NCBI RefSeq assembly: GCF_900114485.1
Contig: NZ_FOTF01000007.1
Coordinates: 1-64,000 of the forward strand
Origin: Loktanella salsilacus
GTDB taxonomy: Bacteria; Pseudomonadota; Alphaproteobacteria; Rhodobacterales; Rhodobacteraceae
Direction of reading: 5' to 3'
Length of the DNA: 64,000 nucleotides
The notes beneath the pieces are model-generated. The model had not been told where the DNA came from and ran no database searches. It saw nothing but the letters and a program-made list of their open reading frames with translations. Position numbers and translations under genes: made by a program. Positions 25,883 to 35,320 of the stretch are shown in pieces; position 1 is the first letter of the stretch; every line of letters begins with the position of its first letter.

Positions 25883-27382
25883 GTGACGATCCTGACAGAC
25901 CGGCTGTGGCTGCTTGGCCGCTGGCCGCGCGTTGCGGCTTTGCTTGCCCTTGGGCTGGTTATCGCCCTTGGCATGGCGCCGCTGGACTGGTGGTTTGTTG
26001 CCGTGCCGGGCTGGGCGTTGGTGCTGGCGGTGCTGACCTCTGCCCCGACTATGCGGGCGGCGGGGCGCGGGGCGCTGCTCATAGGGCTTGGCTATTTCGG
26101 CCTGACCCTGCGCTGGCTGGTCGATCCGTTCTTGGTCGACGCGGGCACGTGGGGCTGGGCCGCGCCGTTGGCTGTCACGCTGATGGCGCTGGGGGCGGCG
26201 CTGTTCTGGGTTGCGGGGACATGCTTTGCGCGCGTGATCGCACCGGGACGACTGTCCGCGCTGGTGTTGTCGCTGACGCTGGTCGAGGCGGTGCGCAGCT
26301 ATCTGTTCACCGGCTTCCCTTGGGCTCTGATCGGTCATGTGCTGATCCCGACGCCTTGGGCACAGCTTGCATCCTATGGCGGCCCGCATCTGTTGACGCT
26401 GCTGACGCTTGGTGTGGCGGCGGGTCTAGTTTGGTTGGCACGCAAACTTTGGCTTGGCGCTGTGCCCTTCGTCATCGCACTGGCTGCGGTGCCGCTGTTG
26501 CTGCCGCCTGCCACGGTGATCGACGCAAATGCCCCCAACATCCGCATCGTGCAACCCAATGCCCCGCAAGAGGAAAAGTGGGACCCCGAACGCAACCTGA
26601 CCTTTTTGCGCCGCATGATCAGCTATACCCAAGCAGGCCCGCGCCCTGATCTGATCGTCTGGCCCGAAACCGCCGTGCCTGTCCTGATGGATTATGCCCA
26701 GCCAGAGCTGGAGGCGATATCAGAGGCCGCCATGGGTGTGCCGCTGGTCACCGGCATCAATCGCAGTCAAGGCGGGCTTTATTATAACGCGCTGATCGTG
26801 CTTGGCCGGATGGGGCAGGTGGTGCAGACCTATGACAAGGCGCATTTGGTGCCCTTTGGCGAATACGTTCCCTTTGGTGAGACATTAAAGCGGTTCGGCA
26901 TCCACGGGCTTGCCACGTCAGATGGGGGCGGCTTTGCCAGCGGCACGGTGCCGCAGCCTTTGATCGATTTGCCGGGCATCGGCCTTGCGCGGGCACTGAT
27001 TTGCTATGAAGGCATCTTTGCCGAAGAGATCGCGACAGCCGAACGGCCGCGCCTGCTGCTGCTGATCACCAATGACGCGTGGTTCGGCAAAGGGGCAGGG
27101 CCGACGCAGCATTTGATGCAGGCCCGGCTGCGCGCAATTGAACAAGGGCTACCAATGGTACGCTCTGCCAATACAGGGATCAGTGCGATGATTGATGCAT
27201 ATGGTCGCATCACCGCGATGATCCCGCTGGATACAGCGGGCTATGTTGATGCACCGCTACCTGCGGCGCGCGCTGCAACGCCCTACGTGCGTTGGGGTGA
27301 TGTGCCGGTCATGATTTTGGTGTTGTTGAGCCTGATCGCCGCGGCCTTGCACCACCGCAAGAGGCGGGGCGATTTGCGTTGA
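25883..27382 (+). CDS. lnt: Apolipoprotein N-acyltransferase
   Basis: The 499-residue inner-membrane enzyme adds the third acyl chain to lipoproteins. Several N-terminal helices are followed by a nitrilase-fold domain whose triad is Glu262 (WPETAVP), Lys319 (YDKAHLVPFGEYVPFGE) and Cys374 (LICYEGIF). It uses a GTG start at 25883, 12 bases after corC. A final helix ends the protein. It is the last gene before the metK riboswitch. Confidence 0.93.
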   Translation: MTILTDRLWLLGRWPRVAALLALGLVIALGMAPLDWWFVAVPGWALVLAVLTSAPTMRAAGRGALLIGLGYFGLTLRWLVDPFLVDAGTWGWAAPLAVTLMALGAALFWVAGTCFARVIAPGRLSALVLSLTLVEAVRSYLFTGFPWALIGHVLIPTPWAQLASYGGPHLLTLLTLGVAAGLVWLARKLWLGAVPFVIALAAVPLLLPPATVIDANAPNIRIVQPNAPQEEKWDPERNLTFLRRMISYTQAGPRPDLIVWPETAVPVLMDYAQPELEAISEAAMGVPLVTGINRSQGGLYYNALIVLGRMGQVVQTYDKAHLVPFGEYVPFGETLKRFGIHGLATSDGGGFASGTVPQPLIDLPGIGLARALICYEGIFAEEIATAERPRLLLLITNDAWFGKGAGPTQHLMQARLRAIEQGLPMVRSANTGISAMIDAYGRITAMIPLDTAGYVDAPLPAARAATPYVRWGDVPVMILVLLSLIAAALHHRKRRGDLR

Positions 27383-27420
27383 CCCTGCGGGGTTGTCTGC
27401 TTAACGAAGCGGATGACCTG

Positions 27421-27464
27421 CCACAACGGCTTCCTGACGTGGCGGGGTAATTTTAAATGGAGCA
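27421..27464 (+). promoter_or_regulatory. SAM/SAH riboswitch before metK
   Basis: CCACAACGGCTTCCTGACGT and the following GGCGGGGTAATTT...AATGGAGCA match the short SAM/SAH aptamer known from Rhodobacterales metK leaders. CCAC (27421-27424) pairs with GTGG (27439-27442), and the CTTCC of the loop can form a pseudoknot with GGAG at 27459-27462, which is also the ribosome site of metK. Ligand binding would hide that site. Confidence 0.85.
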
Positions 27465-27470
27465 CGTCCC

Positions 27471-28652
27471 ATGGCACGCCAAGATTACATTTTCACCTCT
27501 GAATCCGTGTCAGAGGGACACCCTGACAAGGTCTGCGACCGTATTTCCGACAGCATCCTTGATGCGTTCTTAACCGAAGAGCCCGAGGCCCGCGTCGCCT
27601 GCGAAACCTTTGCCACCACCAACCGCGTTGTGATCGGCGGCGAAGTCGGTCTGAGCACCATAGATAAAACACAAGCGTTTCTGGCTGGCGTTCCTGACAT
27701 CGCACGCGCTGCGATCAAGGATATCGGCTACGAGCAGGACAAGTTCCACCACGCCACCTGCGAGATCACGAACCTGCTGCACGAGCAGTCGGCGCATATC
27801 GCACAGGGCGTCGATGCCTCGGACGATAAGCCCGAAGGCGCGGGCGATCAGGGCATCATGTTCGGCTTTGCCACGCGCGAGACACCAGAGCTGATGCCAG
27901 CCCCGATCCAGTACGCCCATGCCGTGCTGCGCCGCCTTGCAGAAGTGCGCAAATCCGGCGAACAGCCCACGCTGCGCCCCGATGCGAAAAGCCAAATCTC
28001 GATGCGCTATGTCGATGGCAAGCCGGTGGAGGTCACGTCGATTGTGCTGTCCACCCAGCATTCCGACGAAAGCCAGACCAGCGCCGATATTCGCGCGATC
28101 ATCGAGCCGTATTTCCACGAAGTTCTGCCAGAGGGTCTGATTACCGACAAGACCGAATGGTGGGTCAACCCGACTGGCATTTTCGTCATCGGCGGCCCCG
28201 ACGGCGACGCCGGCCTGACCGGACGCAAGATCATCGTGGATACCTACGGCGGTGCGGCCCCGCATGGCGGCGGCGCGTTCTCTGGCAAGGATCCAACCAA
28301 GGTTGACCGCTCTGCCGCTTATGTGGCGCGCTATCTGGCCAAGAACGTCGTCGCGTCCGGCATGGCCGAAAAGTGCACATTGCAGCTGTCCTATGCCATC
28401 GGCATCGCGCAGCCCCTGTCGGTCTATGTCGATCTGCATGACACGGGCGAAGTCGATCCGGCTGCTGTCGAAAAAGCGATCCGCGCCACGATGGACCTGA
28501 CCCCGCAGGGCATCCGCACCCATTTGGGCCTGAACCGCCCGATCTATGCCCGCACCGCGGCCTACGGCCACTTTGGCCGCGCGCCAGAGGCGGACGGCGG
28601 TTTTAGCTGGGAACGCACTGATCTGGCTGATGCGCTCAAGCGCGCTGTCTAA
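27471..28652 (+). CDS. metK: S-adenosylmethionine synthetase
   Basis: The 393-residue enzyme makes SAM from ATP and methionine in the cytoplasm. Signatures include [32 protein letters not shown] and [19 protein letters not shown], the last containing the phosphate-binding loop and metal residues. Length is normal. It is preceded by the SAM/SAH riboswitch whose pseudoknot covers its ribosome site, so translation should fall when SAM or SAH is high. A strong terminator follows. Confidence 0.97.
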   Translation: MARQDYIFTSESVSEGHPDKVCDRISDSILDAFLTEEPEARVACETFATTNRVVIGGEVGLSTIDKTQAFLAGVPDIARAAIKDIGYEQDKFHHATCEITNLLHEQSAHIAQGVDASDDKPEGAGDQGIMFGFATRETPELMPAPIQYAHAVLRRLAEVRKSGEQPTLRPDAKSQISMRYVDGKPVEVTSIVLSTQHSDESQTSADIRAIIEPYFHEVLPEGLITDKTEWWVNPTGIFVIGGPDGDAGLTGRKIIVDTYGGAAPHGGGAFSGKDPTKVDRSAAYVARYLAKNVVASGMAEKCTLQLSYAIGIAQPLSVYVDLHDTGEVDPAAVEKAIRATMDLTPQGIRTHLGLNRPIYARTAAYGHFGRAPEADGGFSWERTDLADALKRAV

Positions 28653-28678
28653 ACGCTGACTGATGTGACAGCGGAAAG

Positions 28679-28704
28679 GGGCGGGCCAGTGGTCCGCCCT
28701 TTTT
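28679..28704 (+). terminator. Rho-independent terminator after metK
   Basis: GGGCGGGCC-AGT-GGTCCGCCC, a 9-bp stem with one G-T pair, followed by TTTTT at 28700-28704. Confidence 0.9.
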
Positions 28705-28756
28705 GCATCTCGGCAGCGGTTGCGGGCGCGGTCGGGCTCGTCTAAAGCCTGCGGCC

Positions 28757-29473
28757 ATGACTGAAGATAGACACCCATCGGGCGCCCCATGGCGCAATTT
28801 CTATGGCCGCTTCCGGGGCAAGACCATCCGTGCGAGCCAGAAGGATTACCTTGAAAACGACCTGGACGCGTTGTCGCCGGGGCCGATTGACTGGGACATC
28901 AACCCGGACCGGGTAAAGCTGGACCCTGCCGCGATCTTTGACAGCAAGGATATCTGGCTGGAAATCGGCTTTGGCGGCGGCGAACATCTGGTCGCCATGG
29001 CAGAGCGCTATCCCGAGATTGGCCTGATCGGCTGCGAGCCGTTTATTAACGGCGTGGCGATGCTGCTGGGCAAGATCCGCAAGGCTGACGTGGAAAACCT
29101 AAAGGTGCATCCCGGCGACGTGCGCGATCTGTTCGACGTGATGCCTGACGCCGCAATATCCAAAGCGTTTTTAAACTACCCCGACCCATGGCCCAAAGCC
29201 CGCCACCACCGCCGCCGTTTCGTGACGGCAGAGCATCTGGAGCCGCTGTTTCGCGTGCTGAAACCCGGCGCGGAGTTCCGCGTGGCGACGGATATTCCCG
29301 ACTACGTGCGCCAGACGCTGGAAGAGGTGCCAAAGGCGGGCTTTGTGCTGGAAACGGCGCTGCCGGACGGTATGAACACGCCTTGGGATGACTGGGTGTC
29401 AACGCGTTACGAACAGAAAGCGCTGCGCGAAGAGCGCGATCCCCATTACCTGACATTCCGCAAACCGGCCTGA
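28757..29473 (+). CDS. trmB: tRNA (guanine-N7-)-methyltransferase
   Basis: The 238-residue Rossmann methyltransferase makes m7G46 in tRNA. The SAM-binding motif is LEIGFGGGEHL, and the family motifs FLNYPDPWPKARHHRRR and TPWDDWVSTRYEQKA are present. ATG at 28757 gives the conserved N-terminus (FYGRFRGKTIRASQ); the frame opens earlier but without family similarity. metK-trmB adjacency is common in Rhodobacterales. Confidence 0.94.
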   Translation: MTEDRHPSGAPWRNFYGRFRGKTIRASQKDYLENDLDALSPGPIDWDINPDRVKLDPAAIFDSKDIWLEIGFGGGEHLVAMAERYPEIGLIGCEPFINGVAMLLGKIRKADVENLKVHPGDVRDLFDVMPDAAISKAFLNYPDPWPKARHHRRRFVTAEHLEPLFRVLKPGAEFRVATDIPDYVRQTLEEVPKAGFVLETALPDGMNTPWDDWVSTRYEQKALREERDPHYLTFRKPA

Positions 29474-29488
29474 CGCCGTCCGGCCCTG

Positions 29489-29506
29489 TTGGCCCTGCGG
29501 GGCCAA
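29489..29506 (+). terminator. Hairpin after trmB
   Basis: TTGGCCC-TGCG-GGGCCAA is a 7-bp stem sixteen bases after the trmB stop; no T tract follows. Possible weak terminator. Confidence 0.35.
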
Positions 29507-29606
29507 GGCGCCCCGCCCGCCATCCCAGGCATTCGTTGATCTGGCACCCCTCGACCCGGATCGGCGGCTGGGCTAAGCAGGGGCCGAATTTGCAAAGGAA
29601 GCCCCT

Positions 29607-30959
29607 ATGTCCGGCCATGGCACCCCCGTTCCAATGACCTCTCGCGCTTGCGGGCCGCTGACCGGCGTGGCCGAAGTGCCGGGGGACAAGTCGATCTCTC
29701 ATCGCTCGCTGATCCTTGGCGCGATGTGCGTGGGCGAAACGCGCATCACCGGCCTGCTCGAAGGCGATGACGTGCTGGATACGGCAAAGGCGATGCGGGC
29801 CTTTGGCGCGACGGTCACGGACCACGGCGGCGGCGAATGGTCGGTGCAGGGCGTCGGCGTTGGCGGCTTTGCCGAACCTGCGGGCGTCATCGACTGCGGG
29901 AATTCCGGCACTGGCGTGCGTCTGATCATGGGCGCGATGGCGACCACCGGCATCACCGCGATATTTACCGGGGATGCATCCCTGTGCAGCCGCCCCATGG
30001 GCCGCGTGACCGATCCGCTTGCCTTGTTCGGCACCCGCGCCGTGGGCCGCGAAGGCGGGCGTCTGCCGATGACCCTTGTTGGTGCCGCAGACCCGGTGCC
30101 TGTGCGCTACGTCGTGCCGGTGCCTTCGGCGCAGGTGAAATCCGCCGTGCTGCTGGCCGGCCTGAACGCCCCCGGCCAGACGGTCGTGATCGAAAAAGAA
30201 GCCACGCGCGATCATACCGAACGGATGCTTGCCGGCTTCGGTGCCGAGATTGACGTCGAGGACACAGACGAGGGCCGCGTCATCACCCTGCAAGGCCAGC
30301 CAGAGCTGCAGCCGCAGCAAATCGCCGTGCCGCGCGATCCCAGCAGCGCGGCCTTTCCGGTGTGCGCGGCGCTGATCGTGCCAGGCTCTGATGTGCTGGT
30401 GCCCGGGATCGGCCTGAACCCAACGCGGGCGGGTCTGTTCACCACTCTGCGCGAAATGGGTGCCGACCTGACCTATGAGAACGAGCGCATCGAGGGCGGC
30501 GAGCCTGTCGCCGACCTGCGTGCCCGCTATTCGCCCGATATGAAGGGCATCAGCGTCCCGCCTGCCCGGGCGGCCAGCATGATTGACGAATACCCTGTGC
30601 TGTCCGTCGTGGCGTGTTTTGCCACGGGCGTCACCGATATGCAGGGCGTGCGGGAACTGCGCGTCAAAGAAAGCGACCGCATCGACGCGATGGCCAAGGG
30701 CCTGCGCGCCGCTGGCATCGACGTGGCCGAAGGCGACGACTGGTGGCAGGTTACGGGCCTTGGCGCTGGCAATGTGCCCGGCGGGGCCACGGTCGAAAGC
30801 CGTCTTGACCACCGGATCGCGATGGCCTTTATGGTCATGGGCATGGCGTCGCAAAAGCCAATGAGCGTTGATGACGGCAGCCCGATCACCACGTCCTTCC
30901 CGATATTTGAACCGCTGATGGCGCAACTCGGCGCGCAGGTCAGCCGGGCGAACGGATGA
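29607..30959 (+). CDS. aroA: 3-phosphoshikimate 1-carboxyvinyltransferase (EPSP synthase)
   Basis: The 450-residue enzyme joins phosphoenolpyruvate to shikimate 3-phosphate in aromatic amino-acid synthesis. [11 protein letters not shown] binds the phosphate, [11 protein letters not shown] is the PEP loop, and RDHTERML plus SMIDEYP complete the active site. The RDHTE signature places it with class II EPSP synthases rather than the enteric class I. The ATG follows AAAGGAAG. Its stop overlaps the cmk start by four bases. Confidence 0.95.
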   Translation: MSGHGTPVPMTSRACGPLTGVAEVPGDKSISHRSLILGAMCVGETRITGLLEGDDVLDTAKAMRAFGATVTDHGGGEWSVQGVGVGGFAEPAGVIDCGNSGTGVRLIMGAMATTGITAIFTGDASLCSRPMGRVTDPLALFGTRAVGREGGRLPMTLVGAADPVPVRYVVPVPSAQVKSAVLLAGLNAPGQTVVIEKEATRDHTERMLAGFGAEIDVEDTDEGRVITLQGQPELQPQQIAVPRDPSSAAFPVCAALIVPGSDVLVPGIGLNPTRAGLFTTLREMGADLTYENERIEGGEPVADLRARYSPDMKGISVPPARAASMIDEYPVLSVVACFATGVTDMQGVRELRVKESDRIDAMAKGLRAAGIDVAEGDDWWQVTGLGAGNVPGGATVESRLDHRIAMAFMVMGMASQKPMSVDDGSPITTSFPIFEPLMAQLGAQVSRANG

Positions 30960-31564
30960 GCTTCACCATCGCCATCGACGGCCCCGCCGCTGCCGGCAAA
31001 GGAACGCTCGCCCAAGCCCTGTCCGCGCATTTTGGCTTTGCTTATCTAGACACCGGGCTGCTTTACCGCGCCGTCGGCGCTGGCGTGATTGCGGGCGGTG
31101 ATCCGGTCGCGGTCGCGCAGGCCCTTGATCCATCCGACCTGAATGCGGACACCCTGCGCACACAAGCTGTGGCAGAGGCCGCCAGCCGCGTTGCGGTTAT
31201 CCCCGACGTGCGCGCCGCACTCGTAGCCTTTCAGCGCAGCTTTGCCCGCCGGGACGGCGGTGCGGTGCTGGACGGGCGCGACATTGGCACGGTGATTTGC
31301 CCTGACGCGGACGTGAAACTCTTCGTCACCGCCAGCGCGGAAATCCGCGCCGACCGGCGCTTTGCCGAACTGACCGCCAAGGGTGTGCAAACCGACCTTG
31401 CCGCGATCCTTGACGAAGTGCGCGCCCGCGACGACCGCGACCAAAACCGGGCAGAGGCCCCCTTGATTGCCGCCGCCGACGCAACCTTGATCGACACCAC
31501 GTCCATGACCGCCGCAGAGGCGCTGGCCCAGGCCATCACCATCGTCACCGCAAAGCGCGCCTAG
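30956..31564 (+). CDS. cmk: Cytidylate kinase
   Basis: The 202-residue kinase phosphorylates CMP and dCMP. The P-loop is [10 protein letters not shown], followed by [16 protein letters not shown] for the nucleotide site, [17 protein letters not shown], and the lid arginines in [13 protein letters not shown]. The ATG overlaps the aroA stop, so the pair is translationally coupled. In related genomes rpsA usually follows directly; here an element-A repeat and a nitroreductase gene intervene. Confidence 0.95.
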   Translation: MSFTIAIDGPAAAGKGTLAQALSAHFGFAYLDTGLLYRAVGAGVIAGGDPVAVAQALDPSDLNADTLRTQAVAEAASRVAVIPDVRAALVAFQRSFARRDGGAVLDGRDIGTVICPDADVKLFVTASAEIRADRRFAELTAKGVQTDLAAILDEVRARDDRDQNRAEAPLIAAADATLIDTTSMTAAEALAQAITIVTAKRA

Positions 31565-31573
31565 TTTCACGTC

Positions 31574-31622
31574 CCCCTTCTTCTGGTTGAAAATACCTCG
31601 GGGGCGCGGGGGCTGGCCCCCG
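31574..31622 (+). repeat. Dispersed element A, copy 2
   Basis: CCTTCTTCTGGTTGAAAATA, CCTCGGGGG and the GGGGGCTGGCCCCC palindrome repeat the sequence at 15135-15196, without the GTCCC palindrome between. It begins ten bases after cmk and may terminate its transcript. Confidence 0.65.
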
Positions 31623-31790
31623 CAATCCACCTCTCACCCCGATCTTCCGTTCGCGGGACGCGCCACACCCAGTGCAGCGCTGCACAGACCATGTGCAAAG
31701 CGGGATGCTGCGGACCCGTTTGGAATGCCCTATCTGACAGAGGACAGGTCGTCCGATGTGGACGCCGCCGCATCACGAAAGAGAGCTCCC

Positions 31791-32423
31791 ATGCTGATTG
31801 ATGATCTGAACTGGCGCTATGCCACCAAGAAAATGGACGCAGGCAAATCCGTTTCCGAAGACAAGGTGCAGGCAATCCTTGACGCCCTGCGTCTGGCCCC
31901 GACCTCTAGCGGTCTGCAGCCATTCGAAGTCTTCGTTGTCACTAACAAAGACACCCGCGCCAAGCTGTCCGAGGCCGCATACGGTCAGCAGCAGCTGGTC
32001 GACGGCAGCCATGTCCTCGTGTTCGCGGCCTGGGATAATTACACCGCAGAACGCATCGACATGGTCCGCGATGAGACCGGCGAAGCGCGTGGCGGCGTGA
32101 GCGACAACATCAAGGAATACTACAAGAACCTAAAGGGCAACTACGTTGGCCGCGACGCCGAGGTGAACTTTCAGCATGCCGCGCGTCAGGCCTATATCGC
32201 GCTTGGCGTGGCAATGGTCGCCGCAGCAGAGCAGAAGGTTGACACCACCCCAATGGAAGGCTTCGAGCCTGCCAAGTTTGACGAAATCCTCGGCCTGCGT
32301 GCCAAGGGATTGAAATCCGTCTGCATTTTGCCGCTGGGCTACCGCGCTGCCGAAGGCGACTGGCTGAACGGTCAAGCCAAGGTGCGCCGCGATCCAAAGG
32401 TTCTGTTCACACACGTGGCCTAA
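31791..32423 (+). CDS. Nitroreductase-family flavoprotein (NfsB-like)
   Basis: The 210-residue FMN enzyme would reduce nitro compounds or quinones with NAD(P)H. It carries WRYATKKMD, the RLAPTSSGLQPFEVFVV flavin-binding segment and the C-terminal GYRAAEGDWL typical of the NfsB/NfnB group. ATG at 31791 follows GAGAG; the open frame upstream overlaps repeat sequence and is not coding. It lies between cmk and rpsA, where the order is otherwise conserved. Physiological substrate is unknown. Confidence 0.88.
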   Translation: MLIDDLNWRYATKKMDAGKSVSEDKVQAILDALRLAPTSSGLQPFEVFVVTNKDTRAKLSEAAYGQQQLVDGSHVLVFAAWDNYTAERIDMVRDETGEARGGVSDNIKEYYKNLKGNYVGRDAEVNFQHAARQAYIALGVAMVAAAEQKVDTTPMEGFEPAKFDEILGLRAKGLKSVCILPLGYRAAEGDWLNGQAKVRRDPKVLFTHVA

Positions 32424-32446
32424 TCTCGCATGCCCAGCCCTAGGGC

Positions 32447-32475
32447 TTGCGATAAAACGGTCCGCGCTGTATATG
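32447..32475 (+). promoter_or_regulatory. Candidate sigma-70 promoter for rpsA
   Basis: TTGCGA (32447-32452) and TATATG (32470-32475) are separated by 17 bases, about 175 bases before the rpsA start, leaving room for a long leader. Confidence 0.4.
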
Positions 32476-32649
32476 GGGCGGGCCGAAGCATCGAGACAGG
32501 TGCGGGCATGAGACTCGAGCAGGGTCGGTATCACACCGGCCCTGTTGTTTTATGTTCGACTCGCCGCACCGGCCAAACCGCAATCCAAAGACCGGCGGAG
32601 ACAACCGCACGGCCCGTATAAAAACACAAGATTAGGAAATCAGCGCCAC

Positions 32650-34329
32650 ATGGCAAGCAACACAAGCATGGAAGAATTCGAAGCCCTTCTGAACGAAAGC
32701 TTCGAAATTGATACGCCCGCAGAGGGCTCGGTCGTCAAAGGCAAGGTCATCGCGATCGAAGCCGGTCAGGCCATCATCGACGTCGGCTACAAGATGGAAG
32801 GCCGCATCGATCTTAAAGAATTTGCAGAACCCGGCGAAGAACCCAACCTGAAGGTTGGCGACGAAGTCGAAGTGTTCCTGCGCCAGGTGGAAAACGCCCG
32901 TGGCGAAGCCGTCATTTCGCGTGAAATGGCTCGCCGCGAAGAAGCGTGGGACCGTCTGGAAAAAGCTTATGCTGACGAAGAGCGTGTCGATGGCGCGATC
33001 TTTGGCCGCGTGAAGGGTGGCTTTACTGTCGACCTCGGCGGCGCTGTTGCCTTCTTGCCCGGCTCTCAGGTTGACGTCCGCCCCGTGCGCGACGCTGGCC
33101 CGCTGATGGGTTTGAAGCAGCCTTTCCAAATCCTGAAGATGGACCGCCGCCGGGGCAACATCGTTGTGTCGCGCCGTGCGATCCTCGAGGAATCCCGTGC
33201 AGAGCAGCGTGCTGAAGTCATCGGCAACCTGACCGAAGGTCAGGAAGTTGACGGCGTGGTCAAGAACATCACCGAATACGGTGCGTTCGTTGATCTGGGC
33301 GGCGTTGATGGTCTGCTGCACGTCACCGATATGGCTTGGCGCCGGGTCAACCACCCGTCCGAGATCCTGTCGATCGGCGAGACGATCAAGGTGCAAGTCA
33401 TCAAGATCAACAAAGAAACTCACCGTATCAGCCTTGGCATGAAGCAGCTGCAGGCCGATCCGTGGGATGCAGTCGAAGCCAAGTACACACTTGATTCCAA
33501 CCACACTGGCCGCGTGACCAACATCACGGACTACGGCGCATTCGTGGAGCTGGAGCCAGGCGTTGAAGGTCTGGTTCACGTGTCCGAAATGTCTTGGACC
33601 AAGAAGAACGTGCACCCCGGCAAGATCGTGTCGACCTCGCAAGAAGTCGAAGTCATGGTGCTGGAAATCGACTCTGCCAAGCGTCGCGTTTCCCTTGGCC
33701 TTAAGCAGACTCAGCGTAACCCATGGGAAGTGTTTGCAGAAACCCACCCCGAGGGCACTGAAGTCGAAGGCGAAGTCAAGAACATCACCGAATTCGGTCT
33801 GTTCGTTGGCCTTGAAGGCGACATCGACGGCATGGTTCACCTGTCCGACCTGTCATGGGATGGTCGCGGTGAAGATATCATCGGTGACTTCCGCAAGGGC
33901 GACATCGTCAAAGCCAAGGTTTCCGAAGTTGACGTCGAGAAAGAGCGTATCTCGCTCTCGATCAAAGCTCTGGACGCTGACCCGTTTGCCGACGCCATTG
34001 GCGGCGTGAAGCGCGGTTCGATCATCACCGTTGAGGTCACCAAGATCGAAGACGGCGGCATCGAGGTCGAGTATGAGGGCATGAAATCCTTCATCCGTCG
34101 CTCTGACCTGTCCCGTGACCGTGCCGAGCAGCGCCCTGAGCGTTTCGGTGCTGGCGACAAGATCGACGTGCGCGTCACCAACATCGACTCCAAGACCCGC
34201 AAGCTGGGCCTGTCGATCAAGGCACGCGAGATCGCAGAAGAGAAAGAGGCCATCGATCAGTATGGTTCCTCCGACTCCGGCGCGTCGCTGGGCGATATCC
34301 TGGGTGCAGCGCTGAAAGGCGACAACTAA
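32650..34329 (+). CDS. rpsA: 30S ribosomal protein S1
   Basis: The 559-residue protein binds mRNA on the small subunit and aids initiation on structured leaders. Six S1 (OB-fold) repeats are visible; repeats 3-6 each contain the NITEYGAFVDLGG-type strand pattern. ATG at 32650 gives the normal alphaproteobacterial N-terminus (SMEEFEALLNES). A 226-base leader precedes it with a candidate promoter, and a strong terminator follows. Codon use is notably biased, as for a highly expressed gene. Confidence 0.97.
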   Translation: MASNTSMEEFEALLNESFEIDTPAEGSVVKGKVIAIEAGQAIIDVGYKMEGRIDLKEFAEPGEEPNLKVGDEVEVFLRQVENARGEAVISREMARREEAWDRLEKAYADEERVDGAIFGRVKGGFTVDLGGAVAFLPGSQVDVRPVRDAGPLMGLKQPFQILKMDRRRGNIVVSRRAILEESRAEQRAEVIGNLTEGQEVDGVVKNITEYGAFVDLGGVDGLLHVTDMAWRRVNHPSEILSIGETIKVQVIKINKETHRISLGMKQLQADPWDAVEAKYTLDSNHTGRVTNITDYGAFVELEPGVEGLVHVSEMSWTKKNVHPGKIVSTSQEVEVMVLEIDSAKRRVSLGLKQTQRNPWEVFAETHPEGTEVEGEVKNITEFGLFVGLEGDIDGMVHLSDLSWDGRGEDIIGDFRKGDIVKAKVSEVDVEKERISLSIKALDADPFADAIGGVKRGSIITVEVTKIEDGGIEVEYEGMKSFIRRSDLSRDRAEQRPERFGAGDKIDVRVTNIDSKTRKLGLSIKAREIAEEKEAIDQYGSSDSGASLGDILGAALKGDN

Positions 34330-34361
34330 ACCCGGACCGTCACCTGACGATCTGAAATAAG

Positions 34362-34394
34362 AAGGCCCCGCCGGTTGATCCGGCGGGGCCTTTT
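34362..34394 (+). terminator. Rho-independent terminator after rpsA
   Basis: GGCCCCGCCGG-TTGAT-CCGGCGGGGCC, a perfect 11-bp stem, followed by TTTT. Confidence 0.93.
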
Positions 34395-34629
34395 CAATTT
34401 CCATAACCCGAATCGCTGCTCGAATAGGCCCGCCGCGCGGGCGCGCAATTGCCCCGCGACCAAAGTCGGGTTGGGTTTTGCGGGGCTGATCGGCCGGTTC
34501 TTGCCGGAAAACCAAGAATTTTTACACCTTTACGTGTATGCGGGCTATTTCTTGACTGGGGCATCCGGTCTATGGTCAAGCATATGGCAGGTCTGCCAAT
34601 TTTAGCTGTTTGTGCCTGCGAGGTGACAC

Positions 34630-34911
34630 ATGATTCGCTCGGAACTTATTCAAAAGATTGCTGAACAGAACCCACATCTGTTCCAACGTGACGTCGAACG
34701 CATCGTAACCACGATCTTTGAAGAGATCACAGGTGCCCTAGTCCAAGGTGACCGGGTTGAACTGCGGGGCTTCGGCGCATTTTCGGTGAAAAAGCGTGAT
34801 GGTCGTACCGGACGGAACCCGCGGACGGGGGAAGCGGTTGAAGTCGACGAGAAGCATGTGCCATTCTTCAAAACAGGTAAGTTGCTGCGCGACCGTCTGA
34901 ACGGCGCGTAA
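34630..34911 (+). CDS. ihfB: Integration host factor subunit beta
   Basis: The 93-residue HU/IHF-family protein pairs with IhfA to bend DNA at specific sites. The DNA-binding arm is [15 protein letters not shown], after the [11 protein letters not shown] strand; the IHF-beta N-terminus [17 protein letters not shown] is clear. GAGGTGA lies just before the ATG. It has a separate 235-base leader after the rpsA terminator, so it is not simply read through from rpsA. Confidence 0.96.
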   Translation: MIRSELIQKIAEQNPHLFQRDVERIVTTIFEEITGALVQGDRVELRGFGAFSVKKRDGRTGRNPRTGEAVEVDEKHVPFFKTGKLLRDRLNGA

Positions 34912-34948
34912 CGCGCTGCTTTAGAAAAAAAATAAGGATCGCGACCGG

Positions 34949-35317
34949 ATGAAAACCCTGAAATACGTCTTTTGGGCCATTGTGGCCGTGGTTCTGATCC
35001 TTGTTGGGCTTGCGAACCGCGACGCGACGACCTTGCAGGCGATGCCGACTGCCTTTGCCAACCTGTTTGGCATTTCCCCGCAAATCACGCTGCCGCTGTT
35101 CATCGTGATCTTTCTGGCCGTCGGTGCTGGTCTGCTGCTGGGGCTGGTCTGGGAATGGATTCGCGAATACCCCGAACGCGTTGAAGCCCGCGCCCGTGCG
35201 CGCGAGATTGAGCGTCTGCGCGCCGAAGTCGCCCAGCTACGGTCAGTCAGCGCCAGCCCGAAAAAGGGTGACGATGTGCTTGCCCTGTTGGACGCACCCA
35301 AGCGGCAGACTGCCTAA
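34949..35317 (+). CDS. lapA: LapA-domain (DUF1049) membrane protein
   Basis: The 122-residue product has two membrane helices (about residues 7-25 and 45-70) and a C-terminal cytoplasmic coiled coil (ARAREIERLRAEVAQLR). This is the layout of LapA, which in E. coli works with LapB to control LpxC turnover and lipopolysaccharide assembly. AAGGA precedes the ATG. It sits between ihfB and trpF with short gaps, so cotranscription is likely. No lapB is in the window. Confidence 0.85.
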   Translation: MKTLKYVFWAIVAVVLILVGLANRDATTLQAMPTAFANLFGISPQITLPLFIVIFLAVGAGLLLGLVWEWIREYPERVEARARAREIERLRAEVAQLRSVSASPKKGDDVLALLDAPKRQTA

Positions 35318-35320
35318 GGT

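Noticed and set aside
27570-28790. 406-codon open frame on the minus strand across metK
   Set aside because: It lies fully over metK, has no family-like motifs and reflects GC-rich codon bias.
29046-30926. 626-codon open frame on the minus strand across trmB and aroA
   Set aside because: Shadow of two well-supported genes; composition is His/Arg/Gly-rich without any domain.
32632-33840. 402-codon open frame opposite rpsA
   Set aside because: Antisense to strongly conserved S1 repeats; no independent support.
34550-34585. CTTGAC...GTCAAG inverted repeat before ihfB as an operator or promoter
   Set aside because: TTGACT has no good -10 at 16-18 bases, and the repeat arms are short; not enough evidence.
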